This document shows positions 27,093-36,843 of a stretch of 64,000 nucleotides of DNA, piece by piece. The first letter of the stretch is position 1, and every line of letters starts with the position of its first letter. The stretch comes from Thalassococcus sp. S3. GTDB lineage: Bacteria; Pseudomonadota; Alphaproteobacteria; Rhodobacterales; Rhodobacteraceae. A program made the position numbers and the translations under genes. The notes under the pieces were generated by a model. It was not told the origin of the DNA. It worked only from the letters and a program-made list of their open reading frames with translations, and did not search any database. The stretch lies in assembly GCF_004216475.1 (NCBI RefSeq), contig NZ_CP022303.1, positions 4,337,001 to 4,401,000 of the forward strand, read 5' to 3'.

Positions 27093-28673
27093 ATGATGCG
27101 GGACTTTCATATGCCAGGCCGGTCGGCCGTGCTGGCGACCAACGGAATGTGCGCGACGTCTCACCCACTGGCGGCACAGACGGCACTCGACATCCTCAAG
27201 CGAGGGGGCAACGCAATGGACGCCGCTATCGCTGGTGCGGTGCTGCTGGGCATTTGCGAACCGCAGATGACGGGGATCGGCGGAGATTGCTTCGTGCTCT
27301 ACACTGCGGCGGGCGGAACGGAGATCCGCGCTCTGAACGGGTCCGGGCAGGCCGCCGCGGCAGCCAGTGCAGCGGATCTGCGGGCAGCGGGCGAAACGCA
27401 AGTGCCCCTTCACAGCGCCCATGCCGTCACCGTGCCGGGCGCGATCGACGCTTTCTGCCACCTGTCGGACACCGTCGGCACTCTGGGCCTTGACGCTGTG
27501 CTGGGCCCCGCCATCCACTACGCGGAAAACGGGGTGCCAGTTGCGCCGCGGGTTGCGTTTGACTGGGCCAATGATGCCTCAACGCTGCAGGGCAACGCGC
27601 GGTCCAACTTCCTTGTCGACGGGGCGGTTCCGCGCCCGGGTCAGATCTTCCGCGCGCCGGGCCAGGCCGAGGTGCTCAGACGGATCGCCAAGGAAGGTCG
27701 GGATGCATTCTATACAGGCGAAATCGCCGAGGACATGGTCAGCACCCTGACCAAGATGGGAGGCGTTCACACGCTTTCCGATTTCGAGGCAACGGCCTGC
27801 TTTGAGGCACAACCGATCAGCGGATCCTATCAGGACACAGATCTGGTCGAACATCCGCCCAACAGCCACGGGGCCACGGCCATCCTGATGTTGAACATCC
27901 TCGCTCAATTCGACATCGCGGCGATGGACCCGCTGGGCACCGAACGCGCCCATATCGAGGCGGAAGCCGCCAAACTGGCCTATGACGCACGCAACCGCTT
28001 TATCGGCGATCCCGATTACACAAGCCGGCTCGATCACATGCTCGACATGGACACCGCCCGGAAGCTCGCGTCATTGATCGACCCGAAGCGTGCGATGGAA
28101 AGTGCGACAACGATCAGCGAAGCGGTGCACAAGGACACGATCTATATCACCGTGATCGATAAAGATCGGATGGCGGTCTCGCTGATCTATTCGATCTTTC
28201 ACGGTTTCGGCTCCGGGATCGCGTCCGAGAAATTCGGCATCCTTTTCCAGAACCGCGGCGCGGGCTTCACGCTGCAGGACGGCCACCCGAATGAGCTGGC
28301 GGGCGGCAAGCGCCCGATGCACACGATCATTCCGGGTATGCTGCGCCAGAACGGGCGCGTGACCATGCCGTTCGGTGTGATGGGCGGCGCATATCAGCCC
28401 AACGGTCATGCCCGCGTCGTCAGCAACCTGGTCGATTTCGATATGGACCCGCAGACCGCCCTTGATGCCCCCCGCGCGTTCTCGGACGCGGGCAACATGA
28501 AAGTGGAGCGTGGATATTCCGATACTGTTCGGCAGGAGCTTGCCGACCTTGGCCATAATGTCAGCATTCCGGACACGCCGATCGGTGGCGCACAGGCGAT
28601 TCTCATCCGCGACGACGGTGTTCTGGAAGGGGCAAGCGACCCCCGCAAAGACGGCTGTGCCCTTGGCTACTAG
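27093..28673 (+). CDS. gamma-glutamyltransferase family protein (no signal peptide)
   Basis: A 526-residue member of the Ntn-hydrolase gamma-glutamyltransferase family. N-terminal part: CATSHPLAAQTALDILKRGG, GGNAMDAAIAGAVLLGICEP and MTGIGGDCFVLY. The small-subunit start motif is KDTIYITVIDKDRMAVSLIY with the autoprocessing/catalytic threonine at 349 and FGSGI after it. Classical enzymes have TTH where this has TIY. No signal peptide is present, unlike periplasmic Ggt. It could be a glutathione hydrolase or a relative acting on another amide; the substrate is unclear. A GAGGGAAGG site precedes the start. Confidence 0.85.
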   Translation: MMRDFHMPGRSAVLATNGMCATSHPLAAQTALDILKRGGNAMDAAIAGAVLLGICEPQMTGIGGDCFVLYTAAGGTEIRALNGSGQAAAAASAADLRAAGETQVPLHSAHAVTVPGAIDAFCHLSDTVGTLGLDAVLGPAIHYAENGVPVAPRVAFDWANDASTLQGNARSNFLVDGAVPRPGQIFRAPGQAEVLRRIAKEGRDAFYTGEIAEDMVSTLTKMGGVHTLSDFEATACFEAQPISGSYQDTDLVEHPPNSHGATAILMLNILAQFDIAAMDPLGTERAHIEAEAAKLAYDARNRFIGDPDYTSRLDHMLDMDTARKLASLIDPKRAMESATTISEAVHKDTIYITVIDKDRMAVSLIYSIFHGFGSGIASEKFGILFQNRGAGFTLQDGHPNELAGGKRPMHTIIPGMLRQNGRVTMPFGVMGGAYQPNGHARVVSNLVDFDMDPQTALDAPRAFSDAGNMKVERGYSDTVRQELADLGHNVSIPDTPIGGAQAILIRDDGVLEGASDPRKDGCALGY

Positions 28674-28687
28674 GGTCCTCGGACCCT
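28672..28687. repeat. short perfect inverted repeat spanning two convergent stop codons
   Basis: AGGGTCC-TC-GGACCCT lies exactly in the 13-bp gap between the gamma-glutamyltransferase and hspQ stops. It has no T-run and too small a loop for a classic terminator, but it could act as a transcription barrier in both directions. Confidence 0.4.
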
Positions 28688-29013
28688 TAATTCAGCTGGA
28701 AATGCAGCGGATAATGACCGTCTTCGAACGGCCCGAACATATCCTCGATATCGGGATGATCCACAGGCTCCCCGGAATAGTCGGCCACAAGATTTTGCTC
28801 GGAGACATAAGCCACATAGTAGCTTTGATCATTCTCGGCCAAGAGGTGATAAAACGGCTGATCCTTGATCGGCCGGTTCTCCTCCGGGATGGCCTGATAC
28901 CATTCCTCGGTATTGGCAAATTCTGGGTCGACATCAAAGACAACACCACGAAACGGATGTTTCTTGTGCCGGACCACCTGGCCCAAGTGATATTTCGCGC
29001 GTGCTGTCATCAT
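28687..29013 (-). CDS. hspQ: heat shock protein HspQ
   Basis: A 108-residue YccV/HspQ-like protein: AKYHLGQVVRHKKHPFRGVVFDVDPEF, QAIPEENRPIKDQPFYHLLAEND, YVAYVSEQNLVADYSGEPV (given as separate motifs along the chain). Family knowledge: HspQ binds hemimethylated DNA in vitro, and stimulates the Lon protease. Two ATGs in tandem (29013, 29010) can serve as start. A heat-shock-like promoter candidate lies 12-40 bp upstream. Confidence 0.93.
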   Translation of the reverse strand: MMTARAKYHLGQVVRHKKHPFRGVVFDVDPEFANTEEWYQAIPEENRPIKDQPFYHLLAENDQSYYVAYVSEQNLVADYSGEPVDHPDIEDMFGPFEDGHYPLHFQLN

Positions 29014-29024
29014 AGCGTTTTAGC

Positions 29025-29053
29025 CCCTAGAGCCTGTTACTAGCCGTTTCAAG
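29025..29053 (-). promoter_or_regulatory. candidate RpoH-type promoter for hspQ
   Basis: On the minus strand CTTGAAA (29053-29047), a 16-bp spacer and CTAGGG (29030-29025) precede hspQ by 12 bp. The -35 box matches the alphaproteobacterial heat-shock consensus; the -10 box is weaker. Confidence 0.4.
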
Positions 29054-29097
29054 GTGCATTTGTCCAATATTTGAAGCTCAATTCAGAGAAACAGTCT

Positions 29098-29979
29098 GTG
29101 AACCTTGCCTTAACAGTCCTCGAAGTCGTTGCCCCGGTTTTTCTGCTGGCCGGACTTGGCTTTGTCTGGGTTCGGCTGGGGTTTGAATACCGGATCCAGT
29201 TCGTTACTCAACTGGCCATGACGCTGGCGGTTCCTTGCCTGATCTTCGTCTCTCTGATGAAGACCCAGATCGACCCCGCAGCACTGACCACGCTGTCGCT
29301 TGCATCTCTGGTCGCCTATGGCGCGATAACCGTGGTGGCGGCCTTGGTGGTCTGGATCGCCGGTTTGAACAGGCGCACGTATCTTGCCCCGATGATTTTT
29401 GGAAATACGGGCAATCTGGGCCTGCCGCTTGCGCTTTTCGCGTTTGGCGAAGCGGGGCTCAGCTATGCGGTCGTGGTGTTTGCCATCATGGCAATCCTGT
29501 CCTTCACCTTCGGCATATGGCTTGTTGCGGGTCAGGGCGCGTTCTTGAAGGTGCTGAAGGAGCCGCTTGTCGCGGCGACGCTGCTTGGTGGATTGTTTCT
29601 TTGGCAAGGGTGGCAAACGCCGCTCTTTCTCACCAACGCGCTGGACCTTATCGGACAGATGGCGATCCCGCTGATGCTGATCACCCTAGGCGTCGCGGTG
29701 GCGCGGCTTAGTCCGGGAAGCGTCGGTCGGGCAATCTGGCTGTCGCTTCTCAAGCTGGTGCTGTGTGTCGGTCTGGCTTGGATCGTCGGACAAGCATTCC
29801 AAATGGATCCCATCGCGTTCGGTGTTCTGGTCCTGCAGGTGTCCACGCCAGTTGCCGTGACCTCGTATCTTCTGGCGGAAAAATACGGCGCCGATGCCGC
29901 TTCGGTCGCGGGCCTGGTGGTCGTGTCCACGCTGATGTCGGTGGCTGCCCTGCCCCTGATCCTGGCATTTCTGCTCTAG
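29098..29979 (+). CDS. AEC-family (auxin efflux carrier-like) transporter
   Basis: A 293-residue inner-membrane protein with about ten hydrophobic helices. Family-typical segments are VAPVFLLAGLGFVWVRLGF, MTLAVPCLIFVSLMKTQI, GNTGNLGLPLALFAFGE and LQVSTPVAVTSYLLAEKYG. AEC transporters move organic acids, amino acids or auxin-like compounds; the substrate here is unknown. GTG 29098 is preferred as start because it gives the usual family N-terminus; a TTG nine codons upstream (29071) is possible. Divergent from hspQ. Confidence 0.88.
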   Translation: MNLALTVLEVVAPVFLLAGLGFVWVRLGFEYRIQFVTQLAMTLAVPCLIFVSLMKTQIDPAALTTLSLASLVAYGAITVVAALVVWIAGLNRRTYLAPMIFGNTGNLGLPLALFAFGEAGLSYAVVVFAIMAILSFTFGIWLVAGQGAFLKVLKEPLVAATLLGGLFLWQGWQTPLFLTNALDLIGQMAIPLMLITLGVAVARLSPGSVGRAIWLSLLKLVLCVGLAWIVGQAFQMDPIAFGVLVLQVSTPVAVTSYLLAEKYGADAASVAGLVVVSTLMSVAALPLILAFLL

Positions 29980-30049
29980 CCCAAATGTGATTTCCACAGG
30001 GTCAAAAAGAGTGTAAGCTTTCGAAAAACATAAAAGAAGCGAGAGGCAG

Positions 30050-30640
30050 ATGAGCAGAAGTCTTTACGCTATCGCATTGTTGATGCTGTTGGCCGCCTGC
30101 GGCGGCGGCTACAACGCGCCACCGCGCGATCTTGACAATGCGTGCAGCATCGTAAGCGAGCGCCCCGAATACCTGCGGGCCTTCCGCGCCACCGAGCGCA
30201 AGTGGGGTGTGCCGGTGCATGTGCAGATGGCGACCATTTATCAGGAAAGCAAATTCATCGGCGACGCACGCACCCCGTTCCGATACGTGATGGGGATCAT
30301 CCCCATGGGTCGGCAAAGCAGCGCATATGGCTATGCGCAGGCCTTGGACGGAACCTGGGACGAGTATCGCGATCAAACCGGGCGCCGCAGCGCCAAGCGT
30401 GACCGCATCCGTGATGCAAGCGATTTCATGGGCTGGTACATGTCCCACTCCCGTGATCGCAACGGCATCGCAATGCACGATGCGCGCAACCAGTATCTCG
30501 CGTATCACGAGGGTCATACCGGCTACGCGCGGGGATCCTACAACCGCAAGAGCTGGCTTTTGCGGGTTTCAGGAGAAGTCCAGCAGCGCGCGAACAACTA
30601 CCAGGTCCAGCTTGCCTCCTGCCGCAGAGCGCGAGGCTAA
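30050..30640 (+). CDS. transglycosylase-SLT-like lipoprotein
   Basis: A 196-residue lipoprotein (lipobox LLAAC, cysteine at residue 17). The SLT/lysozyme-like domain has VPVHVQMATIYQESKFIGDA with the likely catalytic glutamate, SSAYGYAQALDGTWDEYRDQ and YLAYHEGHTGYARGSY. Predicted to cleave or bind murein glycan strands in the periplasm. GAGAGG precedes the ATG. Its stop overlaps the convergent lolA stop by four bases. Confidence 0.88.
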   Translation: MSRSLYAIALLMLLAACGGGYNAPPRDLDNACSIVSERPEYLRAFRATERKWGVPVHVQMATIYQESKFIGDARTPFRYVMGIIPMGRQSSAYGYAQALDGTWDEYRDQTGRRSAKRDRIRDASDFMGWYMSHSRDRNGIAMHDARNQYLAYHEGHTGYARGSYNRKSWLLRVSGEVQQRANNYQVQLASCRRARG

Positions 30641-31227
30641 CGCTCGTCTTCTCCGACAAGGCGGGTGTTGAAAAGCCCGTCGCTGATCGACATGCCGGTT
30701 TCCAGACCGCCCAGAATGACGGTGGTCTGGCCACCATTCGCATCATTGATCACCCACTTGCGCAATTGGGTTGGTGAGCCTGTAAACATCAGATCGATGC
30801 TGCCGGTATCCGGGTTGTCCGGATCCTGCGCGCGGACGATTGTCGCCGTGCCATCAAAGCTGTGCCCGGTCACCATGTTGGCCCGTCCAAGATCGACATT
30901 GCGGGCCAGGATGATCGAGAGGGGAGTACGGTTCAGCGCGTAGGTCTCGGGCGCCTGATTGGACTTCGGATCATGGATCACCACGGCGCCGGCGCCGGCC
31001 ATCACGATGGCCTCGTCAGGCGGATCATACTCAAACCGCACCCGCCCGGGGCGTTTGATGTAAAGATCCCCGGTGCTGAGCGTGCCATCGTCGTTGATCT
31101 GCGTGAATTCACCACGTGCGGTGGTCATCGCGTTGAGATAGCGGGAAATTTCGCTCAAGGGCAGTTTGTCCGCAAAGGCGGGAACGGCGGTCAGCGTGCA
31201 GAATGCAGCGGCAATCAAGTGTTTCAT
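30637..31227 (-). CDS. lolA: outer-membrane lipoprotein carrier protein
   Basis: A 196-residue periplasmic chaperone that carries lipoproteins from LolCDE to the outer membrane. Signal peptide MKHLIAAAFCTLTAVPAFA, then the family pattern LNAMTTARGEFTQINDDG, IKRPGRVRFEYDPPDEAIV and VINDANGGQTTVILGGLETG. It lies 79 bp downstream of ftsK on the same strand, a common arrangement in this group. Confidence 0.93.
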   Translation of the reverse strand: MKHLIAAAFCTLTAVPAFADKLPLSEISRYLNAMTTARGEFTQINDDGTLSTGDLYIKRPGRVRFEYDPPDEAIVMAGAGAVVIHDPKSNQAPETYALNRTPLSIILARNVDLGRANMVTGHSFDGTATIVRAQDPDNPDTGSIDLMFTGSPTQLRKWVINDANGGQTTVILGGLETGMSISDGLFNTRLVGEDER

Positions 31228-31305
31228 GATGTTTGATGTAACCCGCGTTTGCGGAAATTACATCTCCCGAAATGTCACGACCCCGCGATAGGCAGGGTCG
31301 CGCAC

Positions 31306-34161
31306 CTATTGCTGCTCAGGGACGAGAATTTCGCGTTTGCCCACATGGTTGGCGGGCGACACAAGGCCTTCCTCTTCCATCTGCTCCACAAGCCTCGCGG
31401 CTTTGTTATAGCCGATGGCAAGCTTGCGCTGGATGTAGGAGGTGGAGCATTTGCGGTCCTTGATCACGATCTGCACCGCCGTGTCATAAAGCGCGTCCTC
31501 GCTGTCGGTGTTTCCGCCAAGGCCCAGAACCGCGTCGATATCGCTTTCACGCTCTTCATCGGGCCCATCAAGCACGTGGCTCACATAATCGGGAGGACCA
31601 AAGGCCTTGAGATGGTTGACGACCTCCTCGACCTCTTCATCCGAAACGAACGGCCCGTGACAGCGCGTGATCTTTGCACCGCCCGCCATGTAAAGCATAT
31701 CGCCCATGCCCAGAAGCTGTTCGGCGCCCATCTCGCCCAGGATGGTGCGGCTGTCGACTTTCGAGGTCACCTGGAACGAGATCCGGGTGGGGAAGTTCGC
31801 CTTGATCGTGCCCGTAATCACGTCGACGGACGGGCGCTGCGTGGCCATGATCAGGTGAATGCCCGACGCCCGCGCCATCTGCGCGAGACGCTGGATACAG
31901 GCCTCGATCTCCTTACCGGCGACCATCATCAAGTCGGCCATCTCGTCCACGATCACAACGATGTAAGGCAGCGCCTCGGGCTGGATCTCTTCGGTTTCAA
32001 AGATCGGCTCGCCTGTCTCGTCGTCAAAACCCGTCTGCACGGTGCGCGAGAACATCTCGCCCTTCGACAGCGCGTCGCGCACCCGGCCGTTATAGCCTTC
32101 GATGTTGCGCACACCCATCTTGGACATCTTGCGATACCGCTCCTCCATCTCGCCTACGGTCCATTTCAAAGCGACAACCGCCTTTTTCGGGTCCGTCACC
32201 ACGGGGGAGAGGAGATGCGGGATGCCGTCATAGACGCTAAGCTCCAGCATCTTGGGGTCGATCATGATCAACCGGCATTCCTCCGGCGTGAGCCGGTAGA
32301 GGAGGCTGAGGATCATCGTGTTGATCGCCACCGACTTACCTGAACCGGTGGTCCCGGCGATCAGAAGGTGGGGCATCTTTGCCAGGTTCGCCACGACAGG
32401 CTCACCGCCGATATCCTTGCCCAACGCCAGCGGCAGGCGCATGTTGGTGTCGCCGAAATCACGGGCAGCCAGCACTTCGCGCAGGACGCACATCTCGCGG
32501 TTCTCATTGGGCAGTTCGATCCCGATCACCGAGCGACCCGGCACGGTGGAGACCCGCGCCGACAAGGCCGCCATCGACCGTGCGATATCGTCAGCCAGGC
32601 CGATCACACGAGACGCTTTAAGACCCGGTGCAGGCTCAAGCTCGTACATCGTGACAACGGGGCCGGGGCGGACGCTCACGATCTCCCCCTTCACGCCGTA
32701 ATCATCAAGGACGTTTTCCAGCATGCGCGCGTTTTCTTCCAGCGCCTCGTCGCTGAGGTGATGGCGCTGGATGGAATCCGGGCTGGTCAGCAGGTTTAGT
32801 GGCGGCAATTCGAATGCGACGCCGTTTTCTTCGAAGGCCAGGGTCGGCTGTGCCTCCTGCTGCGCGCGACGCGACGGGGTCGGAGCCTTGCGCGCGGGAT
32901 TCTGCACGACCTTGCGAGGTTCGGCGACAGGCAGCGGCTGCGGGGCCGGGTCGGGATCTGTCAACGGCAGCGCCTGCGCTTCCGGTCGGTAGGGGGCCGG
33001 TTCCGGAAGATGAGGTTGCGCTGCGGTCAGGGGAGGTTCGGTGCGAACGGGCTGCGCCGGCTGATGCATCGCCGTCAACGGAGGTTCCGGTCTCAACTCG
33101 ACCGGTTGAGGTGTTGTATCCAGCACCAACGGATCGGGACCGCGCCCCCGGCCCTTGGTCAGAGGAAGGTCGGTATCAATCTGAAGCTTGGTGCCCTGGC
33201 GCGCGCGGGACTTGATGACATCCGCGATCTTGGCCTTGATCCGATCATCACCGGGCATTTCATCAAGCTCGTCGAAATCCTCCAATGGCTCGGGCTCCAC
33301 AAGTTCGGGTTCGGGCAGCGGATCCGGTCGTTTGATCAATGCGGGCATGCGCGCCAAAAGGCCCTGCTTTTGCACGGGTTCGGCTGGCGCGGGTGGTGGC
33401 AGATCCTCTTCATAGACTGGCCCCTCTTGGAACATGGACGCTATGCTTTCCTGACGCTCTGCGCGCCGTTCGCGGGCAGCTTGCGCTGCCTGCATCGCCG
33501 TGCTGGCACCGCGGCCCGCCAGGGTCAGAAGTCCGGCATAGAACATGATCAGACCCACCACGATCATCCGGAAACCACGCTGAATTTCCGCCCGGGTAAA
33601 GCCAAGCACGAAGGCAGCCGTCGCCAGCATCGCCACAGCCATTACGAGAGACATCAATTTGACAGCAAAGTGCGAGCCGAGCGGCAGCAATGTCAGCAAT
33701 GCGCCCATGACAGTATCGCCGAAAAGACCGCCCAGACCAAAGCTGTGCGTGCTTTTCCAGGTGTCGCCGGGGATGAGCGTTGCGGCATAGACGGAACAAA
33801 CCGCAACCGCGATCGGCGCAAAAATCAAACGGGCGCCTGCCCGTTCCTCTCCGAAATGGCCGGTAAAGCGGACACCCCAAACCACCAGCACCAGCGCAAA
33901 AGCCCAGCTTCCCCAGCCCACGATCATGAACAAGGGCGCTGCAATCGACGCCCCAAGTCGGCCCATCCAGTTCTGGACCGGCGCATCGGTCGAGACCATC
34001 CAGTTCGGATCGTCCGGGGTGTAAGACCCGATCATCGCCGCCGCCATCAGGCCCAGCACGACCAGAACGATACCGATCAGCTCCTTGCCCCGCTTTTCGA
34101 TCGCGGCCTGCATGGAGCTATCGAGCAATGGGTCCCGGCTGCGAGTGTTGTAAGATGCCAT
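31306..34161 (-). CDS. ftsK: DNA translocase FtsK
   Basis: A 951-residue septal DNA pump that segregates chromosome dimers. It has four N-terminal membrane segments (about residues 28-190), a Pro/Glu-rich linker (about 230-460), and the motor. The motor has Walker [18 protein letters not shown], Walker [16 protein letters not shown], and [16 protein letters not shown]. The C-terminal gamma winged helix that reads KOPS sites is present ([20 protein letters not shown]). Full length. 15 bp downstream of the aminotransferase gene, so probably co-transcribed. Confidence 0.96.
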   Translation of the reverse strand: MASYNTRSRDPLLDSSMQAAIEKRGKELIGIVLVVLGLMAAAMIGSYTPDDPNWMVSTDAPVQNWMGRLGASIAAPLFMIVGWGSWAFALVLVVWGVRFTGHFGEERAGARLIFAPIAVAVCSVYAATLIPGDTWKSTHSFGLGGLFGDTVMGALLTLLPLGSHFAVKLMSLVMAVAMLATAAFVLGFTRAEIQRGFRMIVVGLIMFYAGLLTLAGRGASTAMQAAQAARERRAERQESIASMFQEGPVYEEDLPPPAPAEPVQKQGLLARMPALIKRPDPLPEPELVEPEPLEDFDELDEMPGDDRIKAKIADVIKSRARQGTKLQIDTDLPLTKGRGRGPDPLVLDTTPQPVELRPEPPLTAMHQPAQPVRTEPPLTAAQPHLPEPAPYRPEAQALPLTDPDPAPQPLPVAEPRKVVQNPARKAPTPSRRAQQEAQPTLAFEENGVAFELPPLNLLTSPDSIQRHHLSDEALEENARMLENVLDDYGVKGEIVSVRPGPVVTMYELEPAPGLKASRVIGLADDIARSMAALSARVSTVPGRSVIGIELPNENREMCVLREVLAARDFGDTNMRLPLALGKDIGGEPVVANLAKMPHLLIAGTTGSGKSVAINTMILSLLYRLTPEECRLIMIDPKMLELSVYDGIPHLLSPVVTDPKKAVVALKWTVGEMEERYRKMSKMGVRNIEGYNGRVRDALSKGEMFSRTVQTGFDDETGEPIFETEEIQPEALPYIVVIVDEMADLMMVAGKEIEACIQRLAQMARASGIHLIMATQRPSVDVITGTIKANFPTRISFQVTSKVDSRTILGEMGAEQLLGMGDMLYMAGGAKITRCHGPFVSDEEVEEVVNHLKAFGPPDYVSHVLDGPDEERESDIDAVLGLGGNTDSEDALYDTAVQIVIKDRKCSTSYIQRKLAIGYNKAARLVEQMEEEGLVSPANHVGKREILVPEQQ

Positions 34162-34176
34162 GCGCGTCCCTCGGTC

Positions 34177-35361
34177 TTATCTGAAAAGGCAATCGCGGAG
34201 CGTGATCAGCCCGCGCTGCATTTCGTTCTTTGGGGCCACCATCGCGACCCGGATATAGCCTGCGCCGGGGTTCACCCCGTCACGCGTCTGCGCCAGATAG
34301 GCGCCGGGCAGGACCCGCACGCCGGTCTCCCGCCAAAGTTTCAGTGTCGCCACCTCGCCGTCCTCGACCGGCAGCCAGAGAAAAAAGCCTGCCTCGGGGC
34401 TGTGATAGCCAGGCACGTCACCCAGCACCTCGTCCGCGATGGTGTATTTCTCGGCGTAGAGCGCACGGTTTTCGACCACGTGGTCCTCATCCGCCCAAAC
34501 CTGCGCTGCCGCTGCCTGCAAAGGTAAGGGCAGCGGTGTGCCCGCATAAGACCGAAGCTGCTTGGCACGCCGGATGCTTTCCGGGCCGCCCGCGACAAAC
34601 CCTGACCTTAGGCCCGGCAGGTTCGACCGCTTGGACAACGAGTGAAAGATCACCACCCGGTCGGGATCGGCGCCCATCTCTTGCGCAACCTGCAATGCGC
34701 CGACAGGGGGTGTGTCGCGGTAAATCTCGGAATAGCACTCATCGGCGAAAATCTTGAAATCGTATTGCTCGGCAAGACCGATCAGCTCTTTCCAGTAAGC
34801 CCGGTCCGCTACGGCGCCCTGCGGGTTGGCGGGCGAGCAGATATAGGCAATTGCCGTGCGGTTCAAAATCTCTGCGGGCAATCCGGCATAATCGGGAAGA
34901 TGGCCCGTCGCTTCGGTCGCTGCGACAAAGACCGGTTCGGCGCCCACCGAAAGGGCGGCGACCAGATAGACCTGGTAGAAGGGGTTCGGCGAAAGAATGA
35001 CCGGCTGCGCACCGTTTTTCTGTTCCGGGCACAAGGCCATGGCGGCGTTATAAAGCCCCTCGCGCGTGCCGTTCAGCGTCATCACATTCTCATCGGGATC
35101 CATCGCGATGCCATAGCGCCGGTCGAGCCAATCACAGATCGCACCCCGCAACGCGTCAGAGCCTTCGTTGGGCGGATAATTGTTAAAGCCCGCCGCATTC
35201 TCGGCGATGACATCCAAGATCCAGGGCGGGAAGGCGTGTTTCGGCTCCCCGATGGTCATGTGCACGACATCGCCACCCGGCGCATGCACGTCAAGAAGTG
35301 CGCGCAGACGCGGGAATGCATAAGCCGGTAGGTTCGAAAACCGCTCGGGGAACACCATCAA
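34177..35361 (-). CDS. class I/II aminotransferase, DapC-like
   Basis: A 394-residue PLP-dependent aminotransferase. MTIGEPKHAFPPW near residue 36, GTREGLYNAAMAL, SPNPFYQVYLVAAL, YICSPANPQGAVAD, FADECYSEIY and the PLP-lysine motif SLSKRSNLPGLRSGF are visible. The motifs resemble succinyl-diaminopimelate aminotransferase (DapC) of proteobacteria, which would place it in the lysine pathway with dapB of this window. Other amino-acid substrates are possible. It lies just upstream of ftsK. Confidence 0.85.
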   Translation of the reverse strand: MMVFPERFSNLPAYAFPRLRALLDVHAPGGDVVHMTIGEPKHAFPPWILDVIAENAAGFNNYPPNEGSDALRGAICDWLDRRYGIAMDPDENVMTLNGTREGLYNAAMALCPEQKNGAQPVILSPNPFYQVYLVAALSVGAEPVFVAATEATGHLPDYAGLPAEILNRTAIAYICSPANPQGAVADRAYWKELIGLAEQYDFKIFADECYSEIYRDTPPVGALQVAQEMGADPDRVVIFHSLSKRSNLPGLRSGFVAGGPESIRRAKQLRSYAGTPLPLPLQAAAAQVWADEDHVVENRALYAEKYTIADEVLGDVPGYHSPEAGFFLWLPVEDGEVATLKLWRETGVRVLPGAYLAQTRDGVNPGAGYIRVAMVAPKNEMQRGLITLRDCLFR

Positions 35362-35466
35362 AACTGCCTCTGGTTCGGGATCATAACGTCCCGTTTTGCA
35401 AGCAGATTACAGAGGCCCCTGCCCCACGTCCAGAGAAAGCCGCGCAAAGGCGGGCATTTGTGGCTT

Positions 35467-36795
35467 TCAGGACAACGCCCGTTCCGCAGCAGCACCGATC
35501 CGCAACACATGCGCTTCGGTCTGCGGTGGCGTCATCAGCATAATGCCACAGCTGGGCACGCCCGTCGGCACCGTCAGCGCGGTAAGACCCATGAGGTTTC
35601 CGATGCGGGTATTGCGCAAGGTCAGCAGATTTTCGGTAACGTAGTAATCGTCTTCGGCGTTCAGACGCGTAAGACTTGGCGGCATAATCGCAGAGGATGG
35701 CAAAATCACCGCATCGTAACCTGCGGTCGCCTGATCATACGCCATCCGGCAGGCTTTGAGTGTTGCCCAAGCCGCGACATAGTCGGGGCCCGAGATGTCC
35801 ATCCCCAACCGAAAACGGCGCAGGATTTCGGGATACATCACATCCGGGTTCGCTTCGATGACATCTCGCCAAAGTCCATAGGCTTCGGTGGGATAAAGTG
35901 CTGCTGTAAGGTCCATCGCCCTGGCAACCTCGGGCACATCGATGGGCTCAACCATTGCGCCGGCGGCCTTCAACCGGTCCACGGCGCTGCAAAAAGCCGC
36001 AAGCGGCGCGTCCCGCATATCGTCCATCGCAATGGTTTGCAGCGCGGCAAAGCGACGGCCCTTCAACGATGCGCCCTCGATATCCGGTGCAGGGCTGCCC
36101 TCCAGCGCGCCTAGAAGCAACGCGGCATCCTCGACCGATCGGGTAAGTGGGCCGACCGTGTCGAACCTCAGGCAAAGTGGCACAACCCCCTCAAGGCTCA
36201 GCCGACCCGAGGTGGTCTTGAGACCCACAAGATCGTTCCAGGCCGCCGGAATGCGGACCGACCCGCCGGTATCCGACCCGATCCCAGCGGCAGCGAGATT
36301 GAAGGCGACTGACGCAGCAGCCCCGGAGGAGGACCCGCCCGGAACCGCATCGGCGTCGTTGACACAAGGTGGCGTGTTGGTCACGGGGTTATAACCTAGG
36401 CCAGAGAAGGCCAGTTCGGTCATGTGCGTTTTGCCCAGGCAGACCGTCCCCATGGCCGTGGCATTGCGCAAAACAACGGCATCGGTTTCAGGCACCCGGC
36501 CCTTCAGCAATGCTGAACCGGCTTCGGTGCCGATACCCGCCGTGTCGAAGAGATCCTTCCAACTGATCGGCACACCATCCAGCAGAGATAGGCGCCGCCC
36601 CGCCGCCGCCCGCGCCTGCGCGGCCTTCGCCTCAGCCAGCGCGCGGTCATGGGTCACACGGGCATAGATCCGGTCACGTAGGTCATGGCCGTCGATAGCA
36701 TCCAGATACGTTTGGGTCAGCGCGACCGGGTCGATCTCTTTCGCCTCGATCCCACGCCCCAGATCGGCGGCCGTCATCGTCAACCAGTCTTGCAT
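35467..36795 (-). CDS. amidase signature family protein
   Basis: A 442-residue amidase-signature hydrolase with the Ser-cisSer-Lys triad: lysine in VPISWKDLFDTAG, serines in PGGSSSGAAASVAF and GSDTGGSVRIPAAW. It hydrolyses an unknown amide; GatA homology is general, and no gatB/gatC is nearby. ATG 36795 is preceded by GAGGG; the frame is open further upstream, but that part is antisense to the next gene. It lies 48 bp from the divergent hydroxylase start. Confidence 0.9.
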   Translation of the reverse strand: MQDWLTMTAADLGRGIEAKEIDPVALTQTYLDAIDGHDLRDRIYARVTHDRALAEAKAAQARAAAGRRLSLLDGVPISWKDLFDTAGIGTEAGSALLKGRVPETDAVVLRNATAMGTVCLGKTHMTELAFSGLGYNPVTNTPPCVNDADAVPGGSSSGAAASVAFNLAAAGIGSDTGGSVRIPAAWNDLVGLKTTSGRLSLEGVVPLCLRFDTVGPLTRSVEDAALLLGALEGSPAPDIEGASLKGRRFAALQTIAMDDMRDAPLAAFCSAVDRLKAAGAMVEPIDVPEVARAMDLTAALYPTEAYGLWRDVIEANPDVMYPEILRRFRLGMDISGPDYVAAWATLKACRMAYDQATAGYDAVILPSSAIMPPSLTRLNAEDDYYVTENLLTLRNTRIGNLMGLTALTVPTGVPSCGIMLMTPPQTEAHVLRIGAAAERALS

Positions 36796-36843
36796 GTCTT
36801 GCCCTCGTTCGCTTTGCCCGCGACGGTAGCGACAGGACCGCAC

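Noticed and set aside
35369..35417. GCCTCTG...CAGAGGC inverted repeat between amidase and aminotransferase genes
   Set aside because: Arms are seven bp and about 35 bp apart with no U-tract; too weak to call.
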